NCBI RefSeq assembly: GCF_041601295.1
Contig: NZ_JBFIII010000013.1
Span: 1 to 37,122, forward strand
DNA: 37,122 nt
DNA from: Immundisolibacter sp.
GTDB lineage: Bacteria > Pseudomonadota > Gammaproteobacteria > Immundisolibacterales > Immundisolibacteraceae
Direction of reading: 5' to 3'
Shown: piece by piece, positions 14,258 through 22,215 of the stretch
Numbering within the stretch: the first letter of the stretch is position 1
Layout of the letters: each line of letters opens with the position of its first letter
Made by a program: the position numbers and the translations under genes
The notes under the pieces: model-generated
Told to the model about the DNA's origin: nothing
Seen by the model: the letters and a program-made list of their open reading frames with translations, nothing else
Database searches by the model: none

Positions 14258-15880
14258 TCAGTCAAAGCGTCGGCGCAGCACCTTCTTGTCGAACTTACCC
14301 ACTGAGGTGCGTGGAATGGCGTCGATCAGTTGGATATCCTCGGCGTAGGGGATCTGCCACTTGGCGAAGTTGCCGTTGCTGCCCAGGAATTCCTGTACCG
14401 AATCAGGCGCCAGCTCCGCATCACGTCCCGCGCGTGGCACCAGGAAAGCCACCGGCCGCTCATCCCACTTGGTATCCGGTCGCGCCACCACGGCCGCCTC
14501 GGCCACCGCCGGGTGCGCCATAAGGGCATTTTCCATGTCCACGCTGGAAATCCATTCACCACCGGACTTGATCAGGTCCTTCACCCGGTCGGCAATGCGC
14601 ATGTAGCCGTCGGCATCCAAGGCCGCCACATCGCCAGTGCGGAACCAGCCGTCCGGCGTGAAGGACTTGCCCGACCCCTCCATCTTGAAGTAATTACTGA
14701 TCACCCACGGCCCGCGCACCACCAGTTCGCCAATACTCTCGCCGTCGCGCGGCAAAATCTCACCGTTATCGCCCTCGATGCGCATCTCAACGCCCGGCAC
14801 TGGGACGCCCGCCTTCAGTCGCACGGCGTAGCGCTCGTCCGGACTGGCGTCACGCAAGCGCCGCTTGGTCCGCGACACGGTACCCAGGGGCGACATCTCG
14901 GTCATGCCCCACAGCTGAATGATCGGTACGCCATAACGCTCATCGAAGGCCTGCATCAGCGTGCGGGGAATCGCCGAGCCGCCGCAGGCAATGCGCTGCA
15001 GGGGTTTCAGATCCCCGCCGTGCTGTTGCAGGTGCTGGTCGATCATCATCCAGATAGTCGGCACCCCGGCGGCGAAGGTGACTTCCTCGCCGCGGATCAG
15101 GTCGACCACATCGGCCGCCTGCGGGTTGCGGCCCGGAAACACCAGCTTGCCGCCGTACATAACGCCGGCAAACGGCAGGCCCCAGCCGTTGACGTGGAAC
15201 ATCGGCACGAACACCAGGGTGCTGTCCTGCTGCGAGAAGCCCATCACGTCGGCCTGGCCGACCGCCATGGTGTGCAGATACAGCGCGCGGTGGCTATAGA
15301 GCGCGCCCTTGGGGTTGCCGGTGGTGCCGGACGTATAGCACAGGGCGCAGGCGGAGTTCTCGTCGAGTTCTGGCAGCTCGGTCACCGGCTCGGCCGAAGC
15401 CAGGAAATCCTCGTACTCGGTCTCGCCGCGCAGGCCGAAGCGCTCGCTGCCGCCCTCGCGCATCACCACGAAACGCTCGACGCCCTTGCAGTGCTCCTGC
15501 ACCGGCGCCAGCTGTTCGGCCAGCGACTCGTCGACGAAAATCATGCGGTCTTCGGCGTGGTTGATCAGATAGGTGAGCTGATCGGTGGACAGGCGAATGT
15601 TCAGCATGTGCAGCACGGCGCCCAGGCATGGCACCGCGAAGTAGAGTTCCAGGTGCTGGTAGCGGTTCCAGGCGAAGGTGGCCACCCGATCGCCGGGCTT
15701 CACACCGGCGGCCTTAAGCGCCCCCATCAGACGCAGCACGCGGTGGTGGAAGTCACCGTACGTATAGCGATGCATGCCATGCGGCTCGCGAGTAGCGATC
15801 TCGCCATCCGCGAACAGATCCTTGGCCCGGTGCAGGATCGAGGTCAGCGTCAATGGGTAATTCATGATCAGGCCGTGCAT
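14258..15880 (-). CDS. AlkK-like medium/long-chain acyl-CoA synthetase
   Basis: A 540-residue AMP-forming ligase of the ANL superfamily that activates fatty acids to acyl-CoA. The P-loop YTSGTTGNPKG is at residues 182-192; WGMTEMSPLGT is the A5 motif; DGWFRTGD and DRVKDLIKSGGEWIS span the hinge; the catalytic lysine is K529 in SVGKFDKK. Segments such as YLINHAED, YSHRALYLH and PMFHVNGWG match what I recall of Pseudomonas AlkK, a medium-chain enzyme. The start ATG at 15880 follows GAGGAGAAG. Long open frames on the opposite strand are shadows. The peroxiredoxin gene lies upstream on the same strand, 175 bases away. Chain-length preference is inferred. Confidence 0.9.
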   Translation of the reverse strand: MHGLIMNYPLTLTSILHRAKDLFADGEIATREPHGMHRYTYGDFHHRVLRLMGALKAAGVKPGDRVATFAWNRYQHLELYFAVPCLGAVLHMLNIRLSTDQLTYLINHAEDRMIFVDESLAEQLAPVQEHCKGVERFVVMREGGSERFGLRGETEYEDFLASAEPVTELPELDENSACALCYTSGTTGNPKGALYSHRALYLHTMAVGQADVMGFSQQDSTLVFVPMFHVNGWGLPFAGVMYGGKLVFPGRNPQAADVVDLIRGEEVTFAAGVPTIWMMIDQHLQQHGGDLKPLQRIACGGSAIPRTLMQAFDERYGVPIIQLWGMTEMSPLGTVSRTKRRLRDASPDERYAVRLKAGVPVPGVEMRIEGDNGEILPRDGESIGELVVRGPWVISNYFKMEGSGKSFTPDGWFRTGDVAALDADGYMRIADRVKDLIKSGGEWISSVDMENALMAHPAVAEAAVVARPDTKWDERPVAFLVPRAGRDAELAPDSVQEFLGSNGNFAKWQIPYAEDIQLIDAIPRTSVGKFDKKVLRRRFD

Positions 15881-15990
15881 CAGCTTCTCCTCTTGCGGGG
15901 CCTAGTTCTCAGGGCAGGGGCGGGCCGGCTTGCAGCCCGTGCGAAGCTTAACCGGCGTTCCCGGCGGGCGCCAACAGAACCGCCGGTGCG

Positions 15991-16023
15991 CGAGTGTGGG
16001 ACGAGTGTGGGACGAGTGTGGGA
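15991..16023. repeat. three perfect tandem copies of an 11-bp unit
   Basis: CGAGTGTGGGA is repeated exactly three times with no spacer in the 175-bp gap between the peroxiredoxin and acyl-CoA ligase genes. The 11-bp period is near one DNA helical turn. It could be a slippage product or stacked protein-binding sites. Confidence 0.9.
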
Positions 16024-16055
16024 AACGATCTTTTCACTGATTCTGGCCGAGTGCA

Positions 16056-16583
16056 TCAGTCGCCGGCTTTTTGCAATCGCTCAAGATCGGCCACCACCTC
16101 AGCGGCATGGGTTGTCGGATCAACCTCCAGGTAACGGTGCGCGATACGGCCCGCCGGGTCGATGATGTAGGTTTGGCGCCTGGCGAACTTCATCACCATC
16201 AGGTCCCGCAGGGCGCCATAGGCATCCGCCACCTGGCCGTCTGTGTCCGCCAGCAGCGGAAACGGCAGTGTGTGCTTGGCGGCGAAGTCGGCATGCGAGG
16301 CGACATCGTCCACGCTCACGCCGACCACTTCGGCACCGAGTTTGCGGATGCGGGCGATGTCGTCCCGGAAGTTACAGGCTTCGGTCGTGCAACCGGGCGT
16401 GTCGTCTCTGGGGTAGAAGTACAGCACCAGCCAGCGACCCGAGTAGTCGGTCAGCGCATGCGTTTTACCTGCCTGGTCGGGCAGGCTGAAGGCCGGTGCG
16501 GCGCTGCCCTGTGCAGGTGGCTCGGCAGCGCTGGCCAGGACGGGAAGGAACAACATCAGCAAAGCTGTCAGCAAGCGACGCAT
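16056..16583 (-). CDS. exported PrxQ/BCP-type peroxiredoxin
   Basis: A 175-residue thiol peroxidase of the AhpC/TSA superfamily. The peroxidatic Cys C65 (TPGCTTEAC) and resolving Cys C70 are five residues apart, the hallmark of BCP/PrxQ enzymes that form an intramolecular disulfide in the same helix. A cleavable signal peptide (MRRLLTALLMLFLPVLASAA, residues 1-20) places it in the periplasm, unlike cytoplasmic E. coli Bcp. R132 or R133 (KFARRQTYIID) would be the conserved active-site Arg. The start ATG at 16583 follows TGGAGG. It diverges from the aldehyde dehydrogenase across 80 bp. The periplasmic electron donor is unknown. Confidence 0.9.
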   Translation of the reverse strand: MRRLLTALLMLFLPVLASAAEPPAQGSAAPAFSLPDQAGKTHALTDYSGRWLVLYFYPRDDTPGCTTEACNFRDDIARIRKLGAEVVGVSVDDVASHADFAAKHTLPFPLLADTDGQVADAYGALRDLMVMKFARRQTYIIDPAGRIAHRYLEVDPTTHAAEVVADLERLQKAGD

Positions 16584-16663
16584 AAAGCCTCCAGTGGAGT
16601 CGGTGACACAGGTTTATGATGTCGGGCGCAGGATACCCCGCCCATCCGCTGGAGGAGATCACC

Positions 16664-18184
16664 ATGCATTACGCCGCCCCCGGCACGCCCGGTGCCAAGC
16701 TTAATTTCAAACCCCGCTACGGCAACTTCATCGGCGGGCAATGGCTGCCACCCGCCTCCGGAGAGTACTTCGAGGACATCAGCCCGATCACCGGCCGGGC
16801 GTACTGCGAAATTCCGCGCTCGGGCAAGGACGACATCGAGCGCGCGCTGGACGCCGCCCACGCGGCCAAAGCGGCCTGGGGCAGGACCGCGCCGGCCGAG
16901 CGCGCCAACCTGCTGCTCAGGATCGCCGAGCGCATGGAGCAGAACCTCGAAATGCTGGCGGTGGCCGAGACCTTCAGCAACGGCAAGCCAATCCGCGAGA
17001 GCCTGGCCGCCGACCTGCCGCTGGCGGTGGATCACTGGCGCTACTTTGCCGGCGCGCTGCGGGCGCAGGAAGGCGCCCTGTCGCAGATCGACGCCGACAC
17101 CGTGGCCTACCACTTTCACGAGCCGCTGGGCGTGGTGGCGCAGATCATCCCGTGGAACTTCCCGTTGCTGATGGCGGTGTGGAAGCTGGCCCCGGCGCTG
17201 GCCGCCGGCAACTGTGTGGTGCTCAAGCCCGCCGAGCAAACACCGACCTCGATCCTGGTGCTGATGGAGCTGATCCAGGATCTGATCCCGCCGGGCGTGA
17301 TCAATGTGGTCAACGGTTTTGGGGTGGAGGCCGGAAAGCCGCTGGCTTCCAGTCCGCGCGTGGCCAAAGTGGCGTTTACCGGCGAGACCACCACCGGACG
17401 GCTGATCATGCAGTACGCGTCCGCCAACCTGATCCCGGTGACGCTGGAACTGGGCGGCAAGTCGCCCAACATCTTTTTTGACGACGTCGGCGCGCGCGAC
17501 GACGCCTACTTCGACAAGGCCCTGGAAGGCTTCGCCATGTTCGCCCTCAACCAGGGCGAGGTCTGCACCAGCCCGTCGCGGGCGCTGATCCAGGAATCGC
17601 TCTACGACCGCTTCATGGAGCGCGCGCTAAAGCGCGTGGCGGCCATCCGTGGCGGCGACCCGCTCGACACGGACACCATGATCGGCGCTCAGTCGTCTCA
17701 GGAACAACTCGAAAAAATCCTCTCCTACATCGACATCGGCAAGCAGGAAGGCGCGCAGCTGCTTACCGGTGGCATGCGCGTCACTCACGAGGGCGACATG
17801 GCCGACGGCTATTACGTGGCACCGACCGTGTTCAAGGGCCACAACCGCATGCGCATCTTCCAGGAGGAGATCTTCGGACCGGTGGTGTCGGTGGCCACCT
17901 TCAAGGACGAGGACGAGGCGCTGGCGCTGGCCAACGACACCCTGTATGGCCTCGGCGCCGCCGTGTGGTCGCGTGAACAGAACACCTGTCACCGCATGGC
18001 GCGCGGCATCCAGTCCGGGCGCGTGTGGGTGAACGCGTATCACCTGTACCCGGCGCACGCGGCGTTTGGCGGCTACAAGCAATCCGGTATCGGCCGCGAG
18101 TGCCACAAGATGATGCTCGGCCATTACCAGCAGACCAAGAACGTGCTGGTCAGCTACAGCGAGCAGGCGCTCGGCTTTTTCTGA
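16664..18184 (+). CDS. NAD-dependent aldehyde dehydrogenase, ExaC/AcoD type
   Basis: A 506-residue aldehyde dehydrogenase. The catalytic Cys is C301 (NQGEVCTSPSR) and the general base E262 in LELGGKSPN; IIPWNFPLLMAVWKLAPALA and FTGETTTGR line the cofactor site. The N-terminus and the GVEAGKPLASS region are like ExaC and acetaldehyde dehydrogenases that oxidise short aldehydes to acids. ATG at 16664 is chosen over an in-frame start at 16616 because GGAGGA (16651-16656) precedes it. TATGAT (16615-16620) could be a -10, but no fitting -35 is seen. The DUF779 partner follows, as is common for this subgroup. Confidence 0.9.
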   Translation: MHYAAPGTPGAKLNFKPRYGNFIGGQWLPPASGEYFEDISPITGRAYCEIPRSGKDDIERALDAAHAAKAAWGRTAPAERANLLLRIAERMEQNLEMLAVAETFSNGKPIRESLAADLPLAVDHWRYFAGALRAQEGALSQIDADTVAYHFHEPLGVVAQIIPWNFPLLMAVWKLAPALAAGNCVVLKPAEQTPTSILVLMELIQDLIPPGVINVVNGFGVEAGKPLASSPRVAKVAFTGETTTGRLIMQYASANLIPVTLELGGKSPNIFFDDVGARDDAYFDKALEGFAMFALNQGEVCTSPSRALIQESLYDRFMERALKRVAAIRGGDPLDTDTMIGAQSSQEQLEKILSYIDIGKQEGAQLLTGGMRVTHEGDMADGYYVAPTVFKGHNRMRIFQEEIFGPVVSVATFKDEDEALALANDTLYGLGAAVWSREQNTCHRMARGIQSGRVWVNAYHLYPAHAAFGGYKQSGIGRECHKMMLGHYQQTKNVLVSYSEQALGFF

Positions 18185-18198
18185 GGACTGATTCTGGA

Positions 18199-18594
18199 AT
18201 GGATATGCCTGCCGCCCCGCCGCGGGTGGTGGCCACCGAGGCCGCCCTGTCCTTGATCGCGCGCCTGGTGGCCCGCCACGGGCCGCTGATGTTCCATCAG
18301 TCGGGTGGCTGCTGCGATGGCAGCTCGCCCATGTGCTACCCGCGCGGCGAATTGCTGCTGGGCGAGCAGGACGTGTACCTGGGGGACATTGGCGGCCAGC
18401 CATTCCACATCGGCGCCGCCCAGTACGAGTACTGGAAGCACACCCAGATCATCATCGATGCGGTGCCCGGTCGCGGCGGCATGTTCTCCCTGGAAGGCCC
18501 AGAGGGCATGCGCTTTCACAGTCGCTCGCGGCTGTTCGATGAGGGCGAGTGGGCGGCGCTGGTGGTGGTACGCCCGGAATTGGCCCGGTCCTGA
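18199..18594 (+). CDS. DUF779 family protein, aldehyde dehydrogenase companion
   Basis: A 131-residue cytoplasmic protein of PF05610. It carries the family's Cys-rich segment HQSGGCCDGSSPMC (two adjacent Cys and a third six residues later), which could bind a metal or be redox active. No signal peptide or membrane segment is visible. Members are repeatedly found next to ExaC-like aldehyde dehydrogenases or alcohol dehydrogenases; biochemical function is, to my knowledge, not established. The ATG at 18199 is 14 bases after the aldehyde dehydrogenase stop; the longer frame from 18025 overlaps that gene and is rejected. The stop touches the Fic operator region. Confidence 0.82.
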   Translation: MDMPAAPPRVVATEAALSLIARLVARHGPLMFHQSGGCCDGSSPMCYPRGELLLGEQDVYLGDIGGQPFHIGAAQYEYWKHTQIIIDAVPGRGGMFSLEGPEGMRFHSRSRLFDEGEWAALVVVRPELARS

Positions 18595-18681
18595 ACTGCT
18601 AACGATTTGCTAGTTTCTTAAAAATTAGCAGTTCAGCCTGAGCTGCCAATACACTGCTAGCCAAGCAAGAATTAGCAGTTC
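18593..18681. promoter_or_regulatory. operator-like repeat cluster upstream of the Fic gene
   Basis: Four copies of one heptamer in this AT-richer leader: ACTGCTA at 18595-18601 and 18653-18659, and its complement TAGCAGT at 18626-18632 and 18673-18679. Copies at 18593-18602, 18625-18634 and 18672-18681 extend to GAACTGCTAA/TTAGCAGTTC. They form two inverted pairs, and the last copy abuts the Shine-Dalgarno. TACACT (18650-18655) is a possible -10 within the cluster. A repressor site for the Fic protein's own winged helix is the simplest reading. Confidence 0.65.
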
Positions 18682-18690
18682 GGAGGGAAC

Positions 18691-20040
18691 GTGCAAATAC
18701 CCCTGACACCGCCTCTGCTTTCGACGGTCATCGCCAAACTCGAATCGAGAGAATTTTCCCGTCTGGCGGGTTTGGGAATCGGCCCGTTGGTCAACGGCCG
18801 GTATCTGCACTGGGATGAACTGCGTCATCGCACACCGTCCGACGGAGTTGCCCACGACGCGTGGTGGGCGGGCATCAAGATCGCCCGTCTGGGCCTGTTG
18901 AAATCCCTTCCGTTCGAGGATAAACACCAGCAACCGGTGCTGTTCGGCACACCCGACCCGGTGCTGCGCGCCTTGCACACCATCGACCGGCAGGCAGCCG
19001 GGATGGTGGCCATGGACACGCCCATCGTGTCCGGCGAAGACCGGGACCGTTATCTGGTCAACTCCCTGATCGAGGAAGCGATCACGTCAAGCCAGCTTGA
19101 GGGGGCGGCCACCACGCGCGAAGTGGCCAAAGCCATGCTGCGCAGCGGGCGGGCGCCGCGCGATCACGGCGAGCGGATGATCCTGAACAACTTTCATGTC
19201 ATGGAGCGCGTGCGCGAGCTGCGCGCCGAGCCGCTGAGCCCGGATAGCGTGCTCGAACTGCACCGTATCGTGACCGAGGGCACGCTCGACGACCCCACCG
19301 CCGCCGGGCGCCTGCGCAGCGCAGACGAAAACATCCAGGTCGTGAACGCCCAGCATTCGCTGGTCCTGCACGATCCGCCCGACGCTGCAAGCCTGCCGCA
19401 GCGCCTGCAACGCCTGTGCGACTTCGCCAATACTGTCGATGGCGAGCCGTTTGTCCACCCGGTGCTACGCGCCATCCTGCTGCACTACATGCTCGGCTAC
19501 GACCACCCGTTCGTGGACGGCAACGGGCGCACGGCGCGTGCGCTGTTCTACTGGAGCCTGGCGCGTTCGGGCTACTGGTTGATGGAATACGTGTCCATCT
19601 CGCGGCTGCTGCGCCAGGCACCGGCCAAATACGGTCGCGCCTATCTGCTGTGCGAAACCGACCAGAACGACACGACCTACTTCCTGATTCACCAGCTGGA
19701 CGTCATTGAACGGGCCATCGCGGCCCTGCACGAATACCTGGCCCGCAAGACCGCCGAACAGCGCTCCGCGCAGCGGCTGCTGCACAGCGCGCCCGGCATG
19801 GGCGACCTGAATCACCGGCAAGTGGCCCTGCTAAGCCACGCACTCCAGCATGCCGGGCACGGCTACACGGTGGAAAGCCACCGCCGCTCGCATCGGACCA
19901 GCCTGCAAACGGCCCGTACCGACCTGTTACGCCTCGCCGAACTGGGCCTGCTGCAACAGCGCAAGCGCGGTCGCGCGTTCATGTTCTTTGCTCCGCCTGA
20001 CCTGCAGGCACGGATTGAGTCCGCCGCCAGGAACCGCTGA
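18691..20040 (+). CDS. Fic-domain protein (AMPylase) with C-terminal winged helix
   Basis: A 449-residue Fic protein. The active motif HPFVDGNGR is at 272-280, intact with its catalytic His and phosphate-binding GNGR, so transfer of AMP to a target hydroxyl is expected. An inhibitory helix S-x-x-x-E-G lies N-terminal at S133-E137 (SSQLEG), making this a class II, self-inhibited Fic. Residues about 370-435 resemble a winged helix (HRTSLQTARTDLLRLAELGL plus a wing), so DNA binding is plausible. GTG at 18691 follows GGAGGG. No small FicA-like antitoxin gene is nearby. Its 3' end is 13 bases from the convergent sucD. The target is unknown. Confidence 0.9.
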   Translation: MQIPLTPPLLSTVIAKLESREFSRLAGLGIGPLVNGRYLHWDELRHRTPSDGVAHDAWWAGIKIARLGLLKSLPFEDKHQQPVLFGTPDPVLRALHTIDRQAAGMVAMDTPIVSGEDRDRYLVNSLIEEAITSSQLEGAATTREVAKAMLRSGRAPRDHGERMILNNFHVMERVRELRAEPLSPDSVLELHRIVTEGTLDDPTAAGRLRSADENIQVVNAQHSLVLHDPPDAASLPQRLQRLCDFANTVDGEPFVHPVLRAILLHYMLGYDHPFVDGNGRTARALFYWSLARSGYWLMEYVSISRLLRQAPAKYGRAYLLCETDQNDTTYFLIHQLDVIERAIAALHEYLARKTAEQRSAQRLLHSAPGMGDLNHRQVALLSHALQHAGHGYTVESHRRSHRTSLQTARTDLLRLAELGLLQQRKRGRAFMFFAPPDLQARIESAARNR

Positions 20041-20053
20041 CGTGGACCGGCAT

Positions 20054-20926
20054 TCACATGCGTAGCGCCCTCTTGACGGTATCACCAAGCTCAGCCGGCG
20101 ACCGAGCGACGTGCACACCGGCGCGCTCCATGGCGCGGAACTTGTCCTCGGCAGTGCCTTTGCCACCGGCGATGATGGCCCCGGCATGGCCCATGCGCTT
20201 GCCAGCCGGTGCGGTGGCGCCCGCGATGAAACCCACCACCGGCTTCCTGACTTCGGAGGCGATGTACTCGGCCGCTTCTTCCTCGGCGCTGCCACCGATT
20301 TCGCCGACCATCAGAATGCACTCGGTCTGCGGGTCGTCCTTGAACAGGCGCAGCGCGTCGATGAAGCTGGTGCCCGGAATCGGGTCGCCACCGATACCGA
20401 TGCAGGTGGACTGTCCGGCGCCTATGGCCGTGGTCTGAGCAACAGCCTCGTAGGTCAGCGTGCCGGAGCGCGACACGATGCCCACCTTGCCGGGCAGGTG
20501 GATGTCGCCCGACATGATGCCGATCTTGCACGCACCCGGCGTGATGATGCCGGGGCAGTTGGGACCAATCAGGCGCGAGCCCGAACGGTCCACCACCATC
20601 TTCACCCGCAGCATGTCCAGTGTCGGCACGCCCTCGGTGATGCACACAATCAGCGGCACGCCGGCATCGACGGCCTCCAGGATCGAGTCCTTGCAAAACG
20701 CGGCCGGCACGTAGATGACGCTGGCATCGGCGCCGGTCTGGCGCACGGCCTCACGCACGGTATCGAACACCGGCAGGCCCAGATGCTCGCTGCCGCCCTT
20801 GCCAGGGGTGACCCCACCGACCATGCGCGTGCCATAGGCGATGGCCTGTTCAGAGTGAAACGTGCCCTGCTTGCCGGTGAAGCCCTGGCAAATGACCTTG
20901 GTGTCCTTGTTGACCAGCACGCTCAT
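20054..20926 (-). CDS. sucD: succinyl-CoA synthetase alpha subunit
   Basis: A 290-residue TCA-cycle subunit that with SucC converts succinyl-CoA to succinate while making a nucleoside triphosphate. The CoA-binding Rossmann region starts at KVICQGFTGKQGTFH; the phosphorylated active-site His is H247 in GKRMGHAGAI. GIGGDPIPGTSF and VGEIGGSAEEEAA are signatures of the alpha subunit. Its ATG overlaps the sucC stop as ATGA, so the subunits are co-translated in equal amounts. It is the last gene of the operon; only 13 bases separate it from the Fic gene, with no hairpin. Confidence 0.97.
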   Translation of the reverse strand: MSVLVNKDTKVICQGFTGKQGTFHSEQAIAYGTRMVGGVTPGKGGSEHLGLPVFDTVREAVRQTGADASVIYVPAAFCKDSILEAVDAGVPLIVCITEGVPTLDMLRVKMVVDRSGSRLIGPNCPGIITPGACKIGIMSGDIHLPGKVGIVSRSGTLTYEAVAQTTAIGAGQSTCIGIGGDPIPGTSFIDALRLFKDDPQTECILMVGEIGGSAEEEAAEYIASEVRKPVVGFIAGATAPAGKRMGHAGAIIAGGKGTAEDKFRAMERAGVHVARSPAELGDTVKRALRM

Positions 20927-22092
20927 GCCACGCTCTCCGCTGCCTTGACGACTTTCTGAGCGGCATCGGCGAGGCCGTCCGCGGGGATGATGTTCAAGCC
21001 GCTGTCGACCAACTTGCGGCTGCCCAGTTCGGCATTGTTACCGGCCAGGCGCACCACCACCGGCACCTTCACGCCGACATCCTTGACTGCGGCAATGATG
21101 CCGTCGGCAATCAGGTCGCAACGCACGATGCCGCCGAAAATGTTCACCAGCACCGCTTTGACGCTGTGGTCGGCGAGGATGATCTTGAACGCTTCGGTTA
21201 CCCGCGCCGCCGTGGCGGTACCGCCCACGTCCAGGAAATTGGCCGGGTTGCCGCCGTGCAGCTTGATGATGTCCATGGTGGCCATGGCCAGACCGGCGCC
21301 ATTCACCATGCAGCCGATGTTGCCGTCCAGCGCCACGTAACTGATGTCGTGCTCGCGGGCACGGTTTTCCTTCTCATCTTCCTGGGAGGCGTCGCGCATC
21401 GCGTCCAGGCGCGGCAGACGGTACAGGGCGTTGTCGTCGATGTTGATCTTGCCGTCCAGACACACCAGGCGACCGTCGCCGGTCACCACCAGCGGGTTGA
21501 CCTCCAGCAACGACAGGTCGCATTCCTCGAACATGCGCGCCAGACCGGTCATGAGCTTTGTGAACTGCTTGATCTGATCGCCGCTGAGACCCAGACCGAA
21601 CGCGATCTGTCGGCACTGGTAGGGTTGCAGTCCGACGATGGGGTCAACCTCGGTGGTCAGAATTTTTTCCGGCGTCTGGGCGGCGACTTTCTCGATCTCG
21701 ACCCCGCCCTCGGTGGAGGCCATGAACACCACCCGCTGGCTGGCCCGATCGACCACCGCTCCCAGGTACAACTCGCGGGCAATCTGGCTGACTTCCTCGA
21801 CCAGCACGCTGTTGACCGGCTGGCCATCGGCAGCGGTCTGGTAGGTAACCAGCCGCGTGCCCAGCATGGCCTCGGCGGCCTGCGCCACGGCGTCGGCGCT
21901 GTCCACCAGTTTGACGCCACCGGCCTTGCCGCGGCCACCGGCATGCACCTGGGCCTTGACCACCCAACGGCTGCCGGGCACGCGACCGGCGGCCGCCCTG
22001 GCAGCCTCGGGGCTGTCGGCGACCTCACCGCGCGGCGCGGCGATGCCGTAATCAGCAAATAACTGTTTGGCCTGATATTCATGCAGGTTCAT
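20923..22092 (-). CDS. sucC: succinyl-CoA synthetase beta subunit
   Basis: A 389-residue ATP-grasp subunit that binds the nucleotide and succinate. MNLHEYQAKQLFADYGI is the standard N-terminus; VHAGGRGKAGGVKL lies in the ATP-grasp domain; SLLEVNPLVVTGDG holds a metal ligand Asn, and NIFGGIVRCDLIADGII is in the CoA-ligase domain that contacts SucD. An in-frame extension to 22158 is rejected because ATG at 22092 gives the family start. A 123-bp gap containing a stable hairpin separates it from lpd, while sucD overlaps by 4 bases. Choice of ADP or GDP cannot be read from this. Confidence 0.97.
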   Translation of the reverse strand: MNLHEYQAKQLFADYGIAAPRGEVADSPEAARAAAGRVPGSRWVVKAQVHAGGRGKAGGVKLVDSADAVAQAAEAMLGTRLVTYQTAADGQPVNSVLVEEVSQIARELYLGAVVDRASQRVVFMASTEGGVEIEKVAAQTPEKILTTEVDPIVGLQPYQCRQIAFGLGLSGDQIKQFTKLMTGLARMFEECDLSLLEVNPLVVTGDGRLVCLDGKINIDDNALYRLPRLDAMRDASQEDEKENRAREHDISYVALDGNIGCMVNGAGLAMATMDIIKLHGGNPANFLDVGGTATAARVTEAFKIILADHSVKAVLVNIFGGIVRCDLIADGIIAAVKDVGVKVPVVVRLAGNNAELGSRKLVDSGLNIIPADGLADAAQKVVKAAESVA

Positions 22093-22188
22093 GGATTTGG
22101 TCTTTCCTTGGACTGAGGGAACGGCGCCCGGCCAACGCCCGGCTGGTCCGCTGCGCATTGCAGATTGACTTCGACCCGCCCGACCACG

Positions 22189-22208
22189 GGGCAGCAGCTG
22201 CGCTGCCC
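22189..22208 (-). promoter_or_regulatory. hairpin between lpd and sucC
   Basis: GGGCAGC/GCTGCCC, a perfect 7-bp stem with a 6-base loop, starting 7 bases after the lpd stop. No T-run follows on the minus strand, so it looks more like an RNA processing or stability element within the suc transcript than a terminator. Confidence 0.4.
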
Positions 22209-22215
22209 ACCGCGA

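Noticed and set aside
14330..16165. 611-codon open frame on the plus strand
   Set aside because: It is antisense to the well-supported acyl-CoA ligase, with a low-complexity, His/Arg-rich translation typical of GC-rich shadow frames.
18595..18690. FicA-type antitoxin gene upstream of Fic
   Set aside because: There is no open frame in the gap, and the inhibitory SxxxEG motif is within the Fic protein itself, so this is not a two-gene toxin-antitoxin pair.
20111..22062. Long plus-strand frames opposite sucD and sucC
   Set aside because: Shadows of conserved TCA genes; the translations show no recognisable domain.
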